From: Streptomyces glaucescens
Lineage (GTDB): Bacteria > Actinomycetota > Actinomycetes > Streptomycetales > Streptomycetaceae
Assembly (NCBI RefSeq): GCF_002154375.1
Contig: NZ_MUND01000018.1
Location: forward strand, 1 to 33,455
Length of the DNA stretch: 33,455 nucleotides
Direction: 5' to 3'
Part shown: one piece after another, positions 1 through 9,252 of the stretch
How positions within the stretch are numbered: position 1 is the first letter of the stretch
How the letters are laid out: each line of letters begins with the position of its first letter
The notes under the pieces: model-generated
Database searches by the model: none
Told to the model about the DNA's origin: nothing
Seen by the model: only the letters and a program-made list of their open reading frames with translations
Position numbers and translations under genes: made by a program

Positions 1-227
1 TCGACGTCACCGATCCCGAGCCGCTGCCGCCCGCCCATCCCCTGTGGCGTGCGCCGGGCGTACTGATCAGCCCCCATGTCGGAGGACCCACCTCCGCGTT
101 CCTGCCGCGCGCCAAGCGGCTCCTGGTGGACCAGTTGAGCCGTTTCGTGAACCGGGAGCCGCTGCGCAACGTGATCCTTACAACCGGCGTCGGCGGGGCT
201 GGCGCATCCGGCTCCACGGGCGTGTAA
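1..227 (+). CDS. D-isomer-specific 2-hydroxyacid dehydrogenase, C-terminal fragment
   Basis: The reading frame enters the window open and stops at TAA 225-227. The visible ~74 residues begin DVTDPEPLPPAHPLW and continue with a PGVLISPHVGGPTS stretch. This is the end of the NAD-binding domain of the phosphoglycerate/lactate dehydrogenase-like family: the DVTDPEPLP turn follows the catalytic glutamate region and the H in SPHVGG is the catalytic histidine. The protein reduces a 2-keto acid or oxidises a D-2-hydroxy acid with NAD(P)H; the substrate cannot be told from this fragment. The tail after the last helix is a short Gly/Ser/Ala-rich extension. The upstream part lies outside the window. Confidence 0.85.
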   Translation, partial: DVTDPEPLPPAHPLWRAPGVLISPHVGGPTSAFLPRAKRLLVDQLSRFVNREPLRNVILTTGVGGAGASGSTGV

Positions 228-637
228 TCCGTTCCGGGCACCCTCCGCAACCTCTCGGACGCAGTGGGTACCCCCGTTACCGCTGGTGGTCACGGAGCGT
301 AGAGAAGCTATGTCCCTGAGTGACGAGACTGGTGTATCGTCCCGACAGGGGCTGCGCCGCGCACCGTCGGCGCCGGGGATGGACATTTCAGACTGCGAGG
401 GGGGCGACGGGCGATGCACGGCCTATGGACCAACGATCCGACTCGGCGGGGCCGCCGGCGGCGACCCTGGCGCACGACCACGCGCAGGCGTGGGCACCAC
501 GCCGGCCATGGCGGCCGCCACGGCAGCCACGACCGGAGTCCTCACCAGCGTCGGTGCGACAGCCGCAAGCGCCACGCGCACCCGGCACAGCGGGACCCCC
601 GGGACGCCGGGGCGACGCCGCGGACCGGGAGGGACCG
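228..637. other. Intergenic stretch, no confident gene
   Basis: About 410 bases lie between the dehydrogenase stop and the chosen start of the GGDEF gene. The downstream frame is open from 320 and has an ATG at 425, but codons between 425 and 637 contain many A-ending triplets (CCA, CGA, GCA), unlike the strongly G/C-ending body of the gene. A different frame starting ATG 310 also stays open, without better codon use. I see no clear hairpin or promoter, so this is best read as a long 5' untranslated region or non-coding spacer. Confidence 0.4.
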
Positions 638-3625
638 GTGAACGCACCCTCGCCTTCCACCACCCTCGACGCACGGCCGCGCACCCAGCGCGCCCCCGGG
701 GTGCCGCGCCCGCGTCCGTCCGTCCAGCACCGCGGGCCGACCGCCGTCCACCAGCTGCTGCTGGCCCTGGTGTGCGGGACCTACGCCATCGGCGCCGCCT
801 TCGGCTGGGGCTCGCGGCAACTGGCGCTGATCATGGGCGACTTCGGGCTGAGTGCCGCGGCCGGAGCCGCCGCGGTCTCCTGCCTCCTCTACGCGCGCAG
901 CCGCCGGGTGCGCTTCCGGCCCGCCTGGCTGCTGTTCGCGCTGTCCTCCGCGATGGCGGCGATGGGCAACCTGGTCTGGGGCTGGTACGAGGTCGTCCTG
1001 GCGCGGCCCGTACCCAGCCCCTCCTACGCCGACCTGTTCTTCCTGTGCTTCGCGCCGCCCGCCATCGTGGGCCTGCTGGTCCTCGCCAAGCGGCCGGTGA
1101 CCAAGGCGGGCTGGGTCTGCCTGGCCCTGGACGCGTGGCTGATCGGCGGCTCGCTGCTCACCCTGTCGTGGAGCCTGGCGCTGGCGCAGGCGGCCAAGGG
1201 CGGCGGCCCGGGGGTGGCCCACGCGGCGCTCTCGCTCGCCTATCCGCTGCTCGACATCGCCCTGGTCAGCATGGTGCTGGCGCTGCACTTCCGGCGCTCG
1301 GGCGCGCACCGGCCGGCGGTGAACACGGCGATCGGCGCGCTCGCCCTGACCGTGATGTGCGACGCCCTGTTCACCTCGCCGCTGCTGCACCACAGCTACC
1401 GCTCGGGCCAGCTGCTGGACGCGGGCTGGTTCGCGGGCTCGCTGCTGCTGGCCTACGCCCCCTGGGTGGCGCCCCGGCCGGCCGAGGAGCAGCACACGCG
1501 CGTGGTGCACGAGCACGTGCCCGGCCAGCGCGGTCCCGTCCACCCCCCGCACGGACCGGTGCCGCCGGGCGAGCACAGCCGCTACCCGGCCACCCGGCCG
1601 CTCACCGGCTCGCTGGCCGCCCTCACGCCGTACCTCGCTGCCGCCGTGTGCACGCTGGGCATCCTGTACAACGTGCTCAACGGCCGCAGCGTCGACCGCG
1701 TGGTGCTGCTCACCGGCGGCACGGTGGTGCTCGCCCTGGTGATGCGCCAGGGGATCATGCTGCTGGACAACATCACCCTCACCCAGGAGCTGGCGCAGAA
1801 GGAGAACCACTTCCGCTCCCTGGTGCAGGGCTCCAGCGACGTCATCATGATCGCCGCGCCGAACGGCACCCTCCGGTACGTCTCCCCGGCCGCGGCAGGG
1901 GTCTACGGACGCCCCGCCGAGGATCTGGTCGGCTCCGAACTCGCCGATCTCATCCACCCCGAGGACCTGGGCTGCGTGGTGCACGAGGTGCGCCGCTTCC
2001 TCGCCGCCAGCCCGCTGGAGGAGCCCACCACCCGCATCGAGTGCCGTTTCCGGTCCGGCGACGGCGGCTGGCTGAACGTCGAGTCGACCGTCAACCGCCA
2101 CCACGGCGGCCTGATCTTCAACAGCCGGGACGTGACCGAGAGAGTGCGTCTCCAGGCGCAGTTGCAGCACAACGCCGAGCACGACCCGCTCACCGACCTG
2201 CCCAACCGCGCGCTGTTCACCAAGCGCGTCCAGCAGGCCCTGTCCGGCCGCCGCGCCTCCGACCGGGGCGCCGCCCTGCGGGGCACGGCCGTGCTCTTCA
2301 TCGACCTGGACGGCTTCAAGGCCGTCAACGACACCATCGGGCACCAGGCCGGGGACGAACTCCTCGTGCAGGCCGCCCGCAGACTCCAGGAGGCGGTCCG
2401 CCAGGGCGACACCGCCTCCCGGCTGGGCGGTGACGAGTTCGCGGCCCTGATCGTCGGCGACGGCACCACCCGTGACCGGGCCGCCCGCGAACGCAACATC
2501 CTTGAGCTCGCCGACCGCCTCCGGCTGAAGCTGTCGCAGCCGTACGTCATCGACGGCAACGATGTCCGGGTCGCCGCCTCCATCGGGGTCGCCTTCGCCG
2601 AGCCGGGTCTCGGTGCGGGCGAGCTGCTGCGCAACGCCGACCTGGCGATGTACCGGGCCAAGTCGGCCGGCAAGGGCCGCGTGGTGCTGTACAAGCCGCA
2701 GATGCAGCAGGACGTCGTCCGCAAGGCGGAGCTGGCGACCCGGCTGCGGGCGGCGCTCCACGACGGCGAGTTCACCCTGCTCCACCAACCCGTGGTGCGG
2801 CTCGCGGACGGCCGGATCTCGTCGGTCACCGCGCAGGCGCGCTGGCGTTCCTCGCAAGGGGTGCTGTTCACGCCCGCCGAGTTCCTGCGGGTGGCCGAGG
2901 ACAGCGACCGGACCGCCGAACTGGGCCGCTGGCTGATCCAGGAGGCCGTGGAGCAGGCCGCGGAACGCGCGGCCACCGGGCTCGTCGTGCCGGTGGCCGT
3001 CCGGATGGCCGCTCGCCGGCTGCTGGACCGCTCGATGCCCCTCGGCTCCGTGGAGGCCCTGCTGACACGGCACGGGCTGCCCTCCGGGTCGCTGATCGTC
3101 GAGTTGACGGACGTCGACCCGCGGGTGCCGCTGGACGAGCTGGAGCGGCGGCTGAGCGGCCTCAGGCGGCTGGGTGTGCGGATCGCGCTGGACGGGTTCG
3201 GCACCGGCTGCCCGGCGATCACGGCGTTGCGGCGGCTCCCGCTGGACGTGCTGAAGCTCGACCGCGGCCTGGTCGAGGGCGTCGTGGAGTCCGCGCGGCT
3301 GCACAAGATCACCGGTGGGCTGCTGCGGATCGCCGGGGACCTCGGTCTCCAGTCGGTGGCCGAGGGTGTGGATCTGCCCGAGCAGGTGGTCGCGTTGCGC
3401 GAGATGGGCTGTACGCACGGGCAGGGCATGGCCTTCTCGGGCCCGCTGGACGAGTACCGGCTGCGCCGGGCGCTCGGATCCGGCCGCTACCCGGTGCCGC
3501 ACGGACCGGCGGAGCCCGCTCTGGCGGGCGGCGGCTCGGGCGTGTTCACGGGTGGCGTGACCGCCGTCTTCGGAGGCGGGACGGCCCTCCGCTCACATAA
3601 TGAGACTCCCGTCCCACCCACTTGA
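638..3625 (+). CDS. Multispanning membrane PAS-GGDEF-EAL cyclic-di-GMP protein
   Basis: The product (995 residues from GTG 638) makes or senses cyclic di-GMP at the membrane. About ten hydrophobic segments fill residues ~40-380, followed by a PAS domain (~390-505), a GGDEF domain (~515-685) and an EAL-type domain (~695-970). The GGDEF motif is intact at residues 597-601 (2426-2440), and an RQGD inhibitory I-site sits five residues before it (2399-2410), so diguanylate cyclase activity with product feedback is expected. The EAL signature is degenerate: TAQ replaces EAL (2828-2836), and the usual DDFGTG is DGFGTG, so phosphodiesterase activity is doubtful. GTG 638 has a GGGAGG ribosome site at 628-633 and normal codon use begins there; ATG 425 is the alternative start. 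The last codons overlap the ilv leader promoter. Confidence 0.85.
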   Translation: MNAPSPSTTLDARPRTQRAPGVPRPRPSVQHRGPTAVHQLLLALVCGTYAIGAAFGWGSRQLALIMGDFGLSAAAGAAAVSCLLYARSRRVRFRPAWLLFALSSAMAAMGNLVWGWYEVVLARPVPSPSYADLFFLCFAPPAIVGLLVLAKRPVTKAGWVCLALDAWLIGGSLLTLSWSLALAQAAKGGGPGVAHAALSLAYPLLDIALVSMVLALHFRRSGAHRPAVNTAIGALALTVMCDALFTSPLLHHSYRSGQLLDAGWFAGSLLLAYAPWVAPRPAEEQHTRVVHEHVPGQRGPVHPPHGPVPPGEHSRYPATRPLTGSLAALTPYLAAAVCTLGILYNVLNGRSVDRVVLLTGGTVVLALVMRQGIMLLDNITLTQELAQKENHFRSLVQGSSDVIMIAAPNGTLRYVSPAAAGVYGRPAEDLVGSELADLIHPEDLGCVVHEVRRFLAASPLEEPTTRIECRFRSGDGGWLNVESTVNRHHGGLIFNSRDVTERVRLQAQLQHNAEHDPLTDLPNRALFTKRVQQALSGRRASDRGAALRGTAVLFIDLDGFKAVNDTIGHQAGDELLVQAARRLQEAVRQGDTASRLGGDEFAALIVGDGTTRDRAARERNILELADRLRLKLSQPYVIDGNDVRVAASIGVAFAEPGLGAGELLRNADLAMYRAKSAGKGRVVLYKPQMQQDVVRKAELATRLRAALHDGEFTLLHQPVVRLADGRISSVTAQARWRSSQGVLFTPAEFLRVAEDSDRTAELGRWLIQEAVEQAAERAATGLVVPVAVRMAARRLLDRSMPLGSVEALLTRHGLPSGSLIVELTDVDPRVPLDELERRLSGLRRLGVRIALDGFGTGCPAITALRRLPLDVLKLDRGLVEGVVESARLHKITGGLLRIAGDLGLQSVAEGVDLPEQVVALREMGCTHGQGMAFSGPLDEYRLRRALGSGRYPVPHGPAEPALAGGGSGVFTGGVTAVFGGGTALRSHNETPVPPT

Positions 3626-3651
3626 CACCGGGTGCGTGCCGGGGGGAGGGT
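3622..3651 (+). promoter_or_regulatory. Promoter of the ilvBNC leader
   Basis: A perfect TTGACA (3622-3627) overlaps the stop codon of the upstream gene. After an 18-base spacer comes GAGGGT (3646-3651), a weak -10. Transcription would then start at about 3658-3659, on the A of the leader-peptide ATG. The same G-rich run could instead be a ribosome site, in which case a CATAAT at 3596-3601 is the alternative -10. The start site has not been measured here. Confidence 0.5.
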
Positions 3652-3658
3652 CAGTGCC

Positions 3659-3700
3659 ATGCGCACCCGAATTCTCGTACTTGGACAGCGCGTCGGCTGA
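3659..3700 (+). CDS. ilvBNC attenuator leader peptide ([13 protein letters not shown])
   Basis: A 13-codon frame, ATG 3659 to TGA 3700, contains consecutive Ile-Leu-Val-Leu codons. Three of the four (ATT, GTA, CTT) are rare in this GC-rich genome, as expected where a ribosome should stall when charged branched-chain tRNAs are scarce. It lies 55 bases before a U-tailed terminator and ~160 bases before ilvB. Leader-peptide control of ilvB is known or predicted in actinobacteria, so the identification rests on family knowledge plus the sequence. It is probably translated from the first nucleotide of the message. Confidence 0.85.
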   Translation: MRTRILVLGQRVG

Positions 3701-3754
3701 GCTGGGACCCACCGGAGGACGATCCGGAATCCCCAGCGACCTCACCGGCGCGCT
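3687..3754 (+). promoter_or_regulatory. Candidate switching stems of the ilv attenuator
   Basis: Two competing structures can be drawn. Stem A pairs GCTGGG (3701-3706) with CCCAGC (3732-3737) around an inner CCGGA/TCCGG stem (3712-3716 with 3723-3727). Stem B pairs AGCGCGTCGG (3687-3696), inside the last leader-peptide codons, with CCGGCGCGCT (3745-3754), directly before the terminator; this is 10 pairs with one G-U. A ribosome stalled on the Ile-Leu-Val-Leu codons would cover the left arm of stem B. Drawn by eye, no folding energies. Confidence 0.45.
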
Positions 3755-3788
3755 CCCCTCGCTTGCCTTATGGCACGAGGGGTTTTTT
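3755..3788 (+). terminator. Intrinsic terminator of the ilvBNC attenuator
   Basis: CCCCTCG (3755-3761) pairs with CGAGGGG (3776-3782), and TGCC (3764-3767) with GGCA (3772-3775) around a TTAT loop. Six T residues follow at 3783-3788. True U-tailed terminators are uncommon in Streptomyces, and this one lies upstream of the structural gene, so it acts as the attenuator. Confidence 0.88.
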
Positions 3789-3861
3789 GTTGCACGGGAT
3801 CTGTCGTACAGCAGTCGTACACCGCACAAAACTCGCAAAAACCCTCAGCATCGAGAAGAGA

Positions 3862-5718
3862 ATGCCGATGACCGAGCAGGCCACCGGGGCCCATCCGCAG
3901 CCGCGGCCCCGATCCGGAGGACAGCAGCACTCCGCCCCCGAGCACGTCACGGGTGCGCAGTCCCTCATCCGCTCCCTCGAGGAGGTCGGGGCCGACACGG
4001 TATTCGGCATTCCCGGCGGCGCGATCCTGCCCGCGTACGACCCGCTGATGGACTCCACCAAGGTGCGGCACGTCCTGGTCCGCCACGAGCAGGGCGCCGG
4101 CCACGCGGCCACCGGCTACGCGCAGGCCACCGGCAAGGTCGGCGTCTGCATGGCGACCTCGGGGCCCGGCGCCACCAACCTGGTCACGCCGATCGCCGAC
4201 GCCCACATGGACTCGGTGCCGCTGGTCGCGATCACCGGCCAGGTCGCCTCCAAGGCGATCGGCACGGACGCCTTCCAGGAGGCGGACATCGTCGGCATCA
4301 CCATGCCGATCACCAAGCACAACTTCCTGGTCACCAAGGCCGAGGACATCCCGCGGGTGATCGCCCAGGCGTTCCACATCGCCTCCACCGGCCGCCCCGG
4401 CCCGGTCCTGGTCGACATCGCCAAGGACGCCCTCCAGGCGAAGACCACCTTCTCCTGGCCGCCCACCATGGACCTGCCCGGCTACCGCCCGGTGACCAAG
4501 CCGCACGCCAAGCAGATCCGCGAGGCCGCCAAGCTGATCACCGCCGCCAGGCGGCCCGTGCTCTACGTCGGCGGAGGCGTGCTGAAGGCCAAGGCCACCG
4601 CCGAGCTGAAGGTCCTCGCCGAACTCACCGGAGCGCCCGTCACCACCACCCTGATGGCGCTCGGCGCGTTCCCGGACAGCCACCCGCTGCATGTGGGAAT
4701 GCCGGGCATGCACGGTGCGGTCACCGCCGTCACCGCGCTGCAGAAGGCCGACCTGATCGTCGCCCTCGGAGCCCGCTTCGACGACCGCGTCACCGGCAAG
4801 CTGGACAGCTTCGCCCCGTACGCCAAGATCGTCCACGCCGACATCGACCCGGCCGAGATCGGCAAGAACCGCGCGGCGGACGTGCCGATCGTCGGGGACG
4901 CCCGCGAGGTCATCGCCGACCTGATCCAGGCCGTCCAGAAGGAGCACAGCGAGGGCCACCAGGGTGACTACAGCGCCTGGTGGAACGACCTGAACCGCTG
5001 GCGCGACACCTACCCGCTCGGCTACGACCAGCCGGCGGACGGCTCGCTCGCCCCCCAGCAGGTCATCGAGCGCATCGGGCAGCTGGCACCGGAGGGCACG
5101 ATCTTCGCCGCGGGCGTCGGCCAGCACCAGATGTGGGCCGCCCACTTCATCGGCTACGAGAAGCCCGCCACCTGGCTCAACTCCGGCGGCGCCGGAACCA
5201 TGGGCTACGCGGTCCCGGCCGCGATGGGCGCCAAGGCCGGCGCACCGGACCGGACGGTCTGGGCGATCGACGGCGACGGCTGCTTCCAGATGACCAATCA
5301 GGAACTGACCACCTGCGCCCTGAACAACATCCCGATCAAGGTCGCCGTCATCAACAACGGCGCCCTGGGCATGGTCCGCCAGTGGCAGACCCTCTTCTAC
5401 AACCAGCGGTACTCCAACACCGTCCTGCACTCCGGCCCGGAGCACGACGGCAAGGCGCCCGGCCAGGGCACCCGGATCCCCGACTTCGTGAAGCTGTCGG
5501 AGGCCATGGGCTGCTACGCGATCCGCTGCGAGGACCCTGCCGAACTCGACAAGGTCATCGAGGAGGCGAACTCGATCAACGACCGTCCGGTCGTCATCGA
5601 CTTCATCGTCCACGAGGACGCGATGGTGTGGCCGATGGTCGCCGCCGGCACCTCCAACGACGAGATCATGGCCGCCCGGGACGTCCGCCCGGACTTCGGC
5701 GACAACGAAGACGACTGA
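3862..5718 (+). CDS. ilvB: Acetohydroxyacid synthase large (catalytic) subunit
   Basis: This ThDP enzyme condenses two pyruvates to acetolactate, or pyruvate with 2-ketobutyrate to acetohydroxybutyrate, the first common step to Val, Leu and Ile. The 618-residue product has the catalytic glutamate in RHEQGAGH (Glu76), the FAD/central domain, and the ThDP motif GDG (471-473) ending in NN (498-499). Full family length is preserved. ATG 3862 and the in-frame ATG 3868 are both possible starts; the GAGAAGAG run at 3853-3860 is better spaced for 3868. It heads ilvB-ilvN-ilvC, with ilvN 20 bases downstream. Expression is governed by the upstream attenuator. Confidence 0.97.
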   Translation: MPMTEQATGAHPQPRPRSGGQQHSAPEHVTGAQSLIRSLEEVGADTVFGIPGGAILPAYDPLMDSTKVRHVLVRHEQGAGHAATGYAQATGKVGVCMATSGPGATNLVTPIADAHMDSVPLVAITGQVASKAIGTDAFQEADIVGITMPITKHNFLVTKAEDIPRVIAQAFHIASTGRPGPVLVDIAKDALQAKTTFSWPPTMDLPGYRPVTKPHAKQIREAAKLITAARRPVLYVGGGVLKAKATAELKVLAELTGAPVTTTLMALGAFPDSHPLHVGMPGMHGAVTAVTALQKADLIVALGARFDDRVTGKLDSFAPYAKIVHADIDPAEIGKNRAADVPIVGDAREVIADLIQAVQKEHSEGHQGDYSAWWNDLNRWRDTYPLGYDQPADGSLAPQQVIERIGQLAPEGTIFAAGVGQHQMWAAHFIGYEKPATWLNSGGAGTMGYAVPAAMGAKAGAPDRTVWAIDGDGCFQMTNQELTTCALNNIPIKVAVINNGALGMVRQWQTLFYNQRYSNTVLHSGPEHDGKAPGQGTRIPDFVKLSEAMGCYAIRCEDPAELDKVIEEANSINDRPVVIDFIVHEDAMVWPMVAAGTSNDEIMAARDVRPDFGDNEDD

Positions 5719-5738
5719 GCGAGGAAGAGCAACACGAC

Positions 5739-6263
5739 ATGTCCAAGCACACGCTCTCCGTCCTGGTGGAGAACACGCCGGGCATCCTCGCCCGGATCGC
5801 CGCCCTGTTCTCCCGCCGCGGCTTCAACATCGACTCGCTCGCCGTGGGTGTCACCGAGCACCCCGACATCTCCCGCATCACCATCGTGGTGAACGTCGAG
5901 GACCTGCCGCTGGAGCAGGTGACCAAGCAGCTCAACAAGCTGGTCAACGTGCTCAAGATCGTCGAGCTGGAGCCGGGTTCGGCCGTTCAGCGGGAACTCG
6001 TCCTGGTGAAGGTGCGCGCCGACAACGAGACGCGCTCCCAGATCGTCGAGATCGTCCAGCTGTTCCGCGCCAAGACGGTCGACGTCTCCCCGGAGGCCGT
6101 CACCATCGAGGCCACCGGCAGCAACGACAAGCTGTCCGCGATGCTCAAGATGCTGGAGCCGTACGGCATCAAGGAGCTGGTGCAGTCCGGCACGATCGCG
6201 ATCGGCCGCGGTGCGCGGTCGATCACGGACCGGTCGCTGCGCGCCCTCGACCGAAGCGCCTGA
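5739..6263 (+). CDS. ilvN: Acetohydroxyacid synthase small regulatory subunit
   Basis: The 174-residue partner of IlvB activates the catalytic subunit and confers feedback inhibition by valine. An N-terminal ACT domain covers residues ~4-78 (LSVLVENTPGILARIAALF, then RRGFNIDSLAVG), which forms the ligand site at the dimer interface. The C-terminal small-subunit domain covers ~82-160. Length and both domains are typical. GAGGAAG at 5721-5727 precedes the ATG. The gene follows ilvB by 20 bases, so the two subunits are made from one message. A strong hairpin follows the stop codon. Confidence 0.97.
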   Translation: MSKHTLSVLVENTPGILARIAALFSRRGFNIDSLAVGVTEHPDISRITIVVNVEDLPLEQVTKQLNKLVNVLKIVELEPGSAVQRELVLVKVRADNETRSQIVEIVQLFRAKTVDVSPEAVTIEATGSNDKLSAMLKMLEPYGIKELVQSGTIAIGRGARSITDRSLRALDRSA

Positions 6264-7382
<1,119 letters not shown>

Positions 7383-7394
7383 GCCTCGTCCCGA

Positions 7395-7422
7395 GGGGCT
7401 GTCGTCGGCTGACGGCAGCCCC
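7395..7422 (+). terminator. Terminator after ilvC
   Basis: GGGGCTGTCGTC (7395-7406) pairs with GACGGCAGCCCC (7411-7422), 12 pairs including one G-T, with a GGCT loop, 13 bases after the stop. There is only a weak T stretch, as is usual for Streptomyces terminators. Confidence 0.75.
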
Positions 7423-7650
7423 TTCGGCGAACCCGGGGTAACGTCGGAGAAGAAGGCGTTGTCCATCCCGTCCAGCCACGGACGGGTGATCCTTCCGCAG
7501 AGGCGCAAGACGCCCTCCGCCACGCCACTACACTGCTGCACAACATACGCGTTCAGGCCCACAGCGTCGTGCGTCTTCCACGCGGCAAGCCCCCCTCCAC
7601 CGCCTGCGGCCGTCGGGACGGCCGTCCGCATTGGACATGTGAGGACTCAC
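7423..7650. other. serA upstream region
   Basis: This non-coding stretch holds a small stem, CCCGTCC (7467-7473) with GGACGGG (7480-7486), and a TACACT (7529-7534) that could serve as a -10, without a matching -35. The serA ribosome site is at its right end. No leader peptide was recognised. The frame upstream of GTG 7651 is open but has no better supported start. Confidence 0.35.
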
Positions 7651-9240
7651 GTGAGCTCGAAACCTGTCGTACTCATCGCTGAAGAGCTGTCGCCCGCGAC
7701 TGTGGACGCGCTCGGCCCGGACTTCGAGATCCGGCACTGCAACGGCGCGGACCGGGCGGAGCTGCTGCCGGCCATCGCCGACGTGGACGCGATCCTGATC
7801 CGCTCCGCCACCAAGGTGGACGCCGAGGCGATCGCCGCCGCGAACAAGCTGAAGGTCGTCGCGCGAGCCGGTGTCGGCCTGGACAACGTCGACGTCTCCG
7901 CCGCCACCAAGGCCGGCGTGATGGTCGTCAACGCCCCCACCTCTAACATCGTGACCGCCGCCGAGCTGGCCTGCGGTCTCATCCTCGCCACCGCCCGCAA
8001 CATCCCGCAGGCCAACGCCGCGCTGAAGAACGGCGAGTGGAAGCGCAGCAAGTACACGGGTGTCGAGCTGGCCGAGAAGACCCTCGGCGTCGTCGGCCTC
8101 GGCCGCATCGGCGCGCTGGTCGCCCAGCGGATGTCCGCCTTCGGCATGAAGGTCGTCGCCTACGACCCCTATGTGCAGCCCGCGCGGGCCGCGCAGATGG
8201 GCGTGAAGGTGCTGTCGCTGGACGAGCTGCTCGAGGTCGCCGACTTCATCACCGTGCACCTGCCCAAGACCCCGGAGACGGTCGGTCTGATCGGCGACGA
8301 GGCGCTGCGCAAGGTCAAGCCGAGCGTGCGCATCGTCAACGCGGCGCGCGGCGGCATCGTCGACGAGGAGGCGCTGTACTCCGCCCTCAAGGAGGGCCGG
8401 GTCGCGGGTGCCGGTCTCGACGTGTACGCGAAGGAGCCCTGCACGGACTCCCCGCTCTTCGAGTTCGACCAGGTCGTCGCCACCCCGCACCTCGGCGCGT
8501 CCACCGACGAGGCGCAGGAGAAGGCCGGTATCGCCGTCGCCCGCTCGGTGCGCCTCGCGCTCGCCGGTGAGCTGGTCCCGGACGCGGTGAACGTCCAGGG
8601 CGGCGTCATCGCCGAGGACGTCAAGCCGGGCCTGCCGCTCGCCGAGCGCCTGGGCCGGATCTTCACCGCCCTCGCGGGCGAGGTCGCGGTCCGCCTCGAC
8701 GTCGAGGTCTACGGCGAGATCACCCAGCACGACGTGAAGGTGCTGGAGCTGTCCGCGCTCAAGGGCGTCTTCGAGGACGTCGTCGACGAGACGGTGTCGT
8801 ACGTCAACGCCCCGCTGTTCGCGCAGGAGCGCGGCGTCGAGGTGCGGCTGACCACCAGTTCCGAGTCGCCCGACCACCGCAACGTGGTCACCGTGCGCGG
8901 CACCCTCGCCGACGGCGAGGAGGTGTCGGTCTCCGGCACCCTGGCCGGTCCCAAGCACCTGCAGAAGCTCGTCGCGGTCGGCGACTACGACGTGGACCTG
9001 GCGCTCGCCGACCACATGGCCGTGCTCAAGTACGAGGACCGTCCGGGTGTCGTCGGCACCGTGGGCCGCATCCTCGGCGAGGCGGGCATCAACATCGCCG
9101 GCATGCAGGTCGCCCGCGCGGCGGCCGGCGGCGAGGCGCTCGCCGTGCTGACGGTGGACGACACGGTGTCCGCCGCGGTGCTGGCGGAGCTGGCGGCCGA
9201 GATCGGCGCGACCTCGGCGCGGTCGGTCAACCTGGTCTGA
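7651..9240 (+). CDS. serA: D-3-phosphoglycerate dehydrogenase
   Basis: It catalyses the first step of serine synthesis, oxidising 3-phosphoglycerate to 3-phosphohydroxypyruvate with NAD+. The 529-residue product is the long actinobacterial type: substrate domain, NAD domain with VGLGRIG (148-154), an intervening allosteric domain (~305-450), and a C-terminal ACT domain (~455-529) that binds serine. Catalytic Arg233, Glu262 (DVYAKEP) and His280 (TPHLGAS) are all present. GTG 7651 was chosen because GAGGA at 7641-7645 is well spaced; an in-frame GTG at 7639 would add four residues. It is separated from ilvC by a terminator, so it is probably its own unit. Confidence 0.96.
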   Translation: MSSKPVVLIAEELSPATVDALGPDFEIRHCNGADRAELLPAIADVDAILIRSATKVDAEAIAAANKLKVVARAGVGLDNVDVSAATKAGVMVVNAPTSNIVTAAELACGLILATARNIPQANAALKNGEWKRSKYTGVELAEKTLGVVGLGRIGALVAQRMSAFGMKVVAYDPYVQPARAAQMGVKVLSLDELLEVADFITVHLPKTPETVGLIGDEALRKVKPSVRIVNAARGGIVDEEALYSALKEGRVAGAGLDVYAKEPCTDSPLFEFDQVVATPHLGASTDEAQEKAGIAVARSVRLALAGELVPDAVNVQGGVIAEDVKPGLPLAERLGRIFTALAGEVAVRLDVEVYGEITQHDVKVLELSALKGVFEDVVDETVSYVNAPLFAQERGVEVRLTTSSESPDHRNVVTVRGTLADGEEVSVSGTLAGPKHLQKLVAVGDYDVDLALADHMAVLKYEDRPGVVGTVGRILGEAGINIAGMQVARAAAGGEALAVLTVDDTVSAAVLAELAAEIGATSARSVNLV

Positions 9241-9252
9241 CACACCTCGTCC

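Noticed and set aside
425..637. Extended N-terminus of the GGDEF protein from ATG 425 or upstream
   Set aside because: Codon third positions are A-rich there, the residues are low-complexity Pro/Arg, and a better ribosome site precedes GTG 638. It cannot be fully excluded.
542..3502. Very long open frame on the minus strand opposite the GGDEF gene
   Set aside because: It mirrors the codon periodicity of the plus-strand gene and encodes a low-complexity Gln/His/Arg/Val-rich sequence with no domain. Long antisense frames are usual in GC-rich DNA.
3596..3601. CATAAT as the main ilv promoter
   Set aside because: A good -10 match but no -35 at proper spacing, while a perfect TTGACA lies just downstream. 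Kept only as an alternative.
3742..5613. Long minus-strand open frame opposite ilvB
   Set aside because: Sequence is Val/Gly/Asp/Leu-rich without recognisable motifs, and ilvB on the other strand is certain.
7467..7486. Stem upstream of serA as a riboswitch or attenuator
   Set aside because: Only seven base pairs, no T tract, no leader peptide and no resemblance to a known class.
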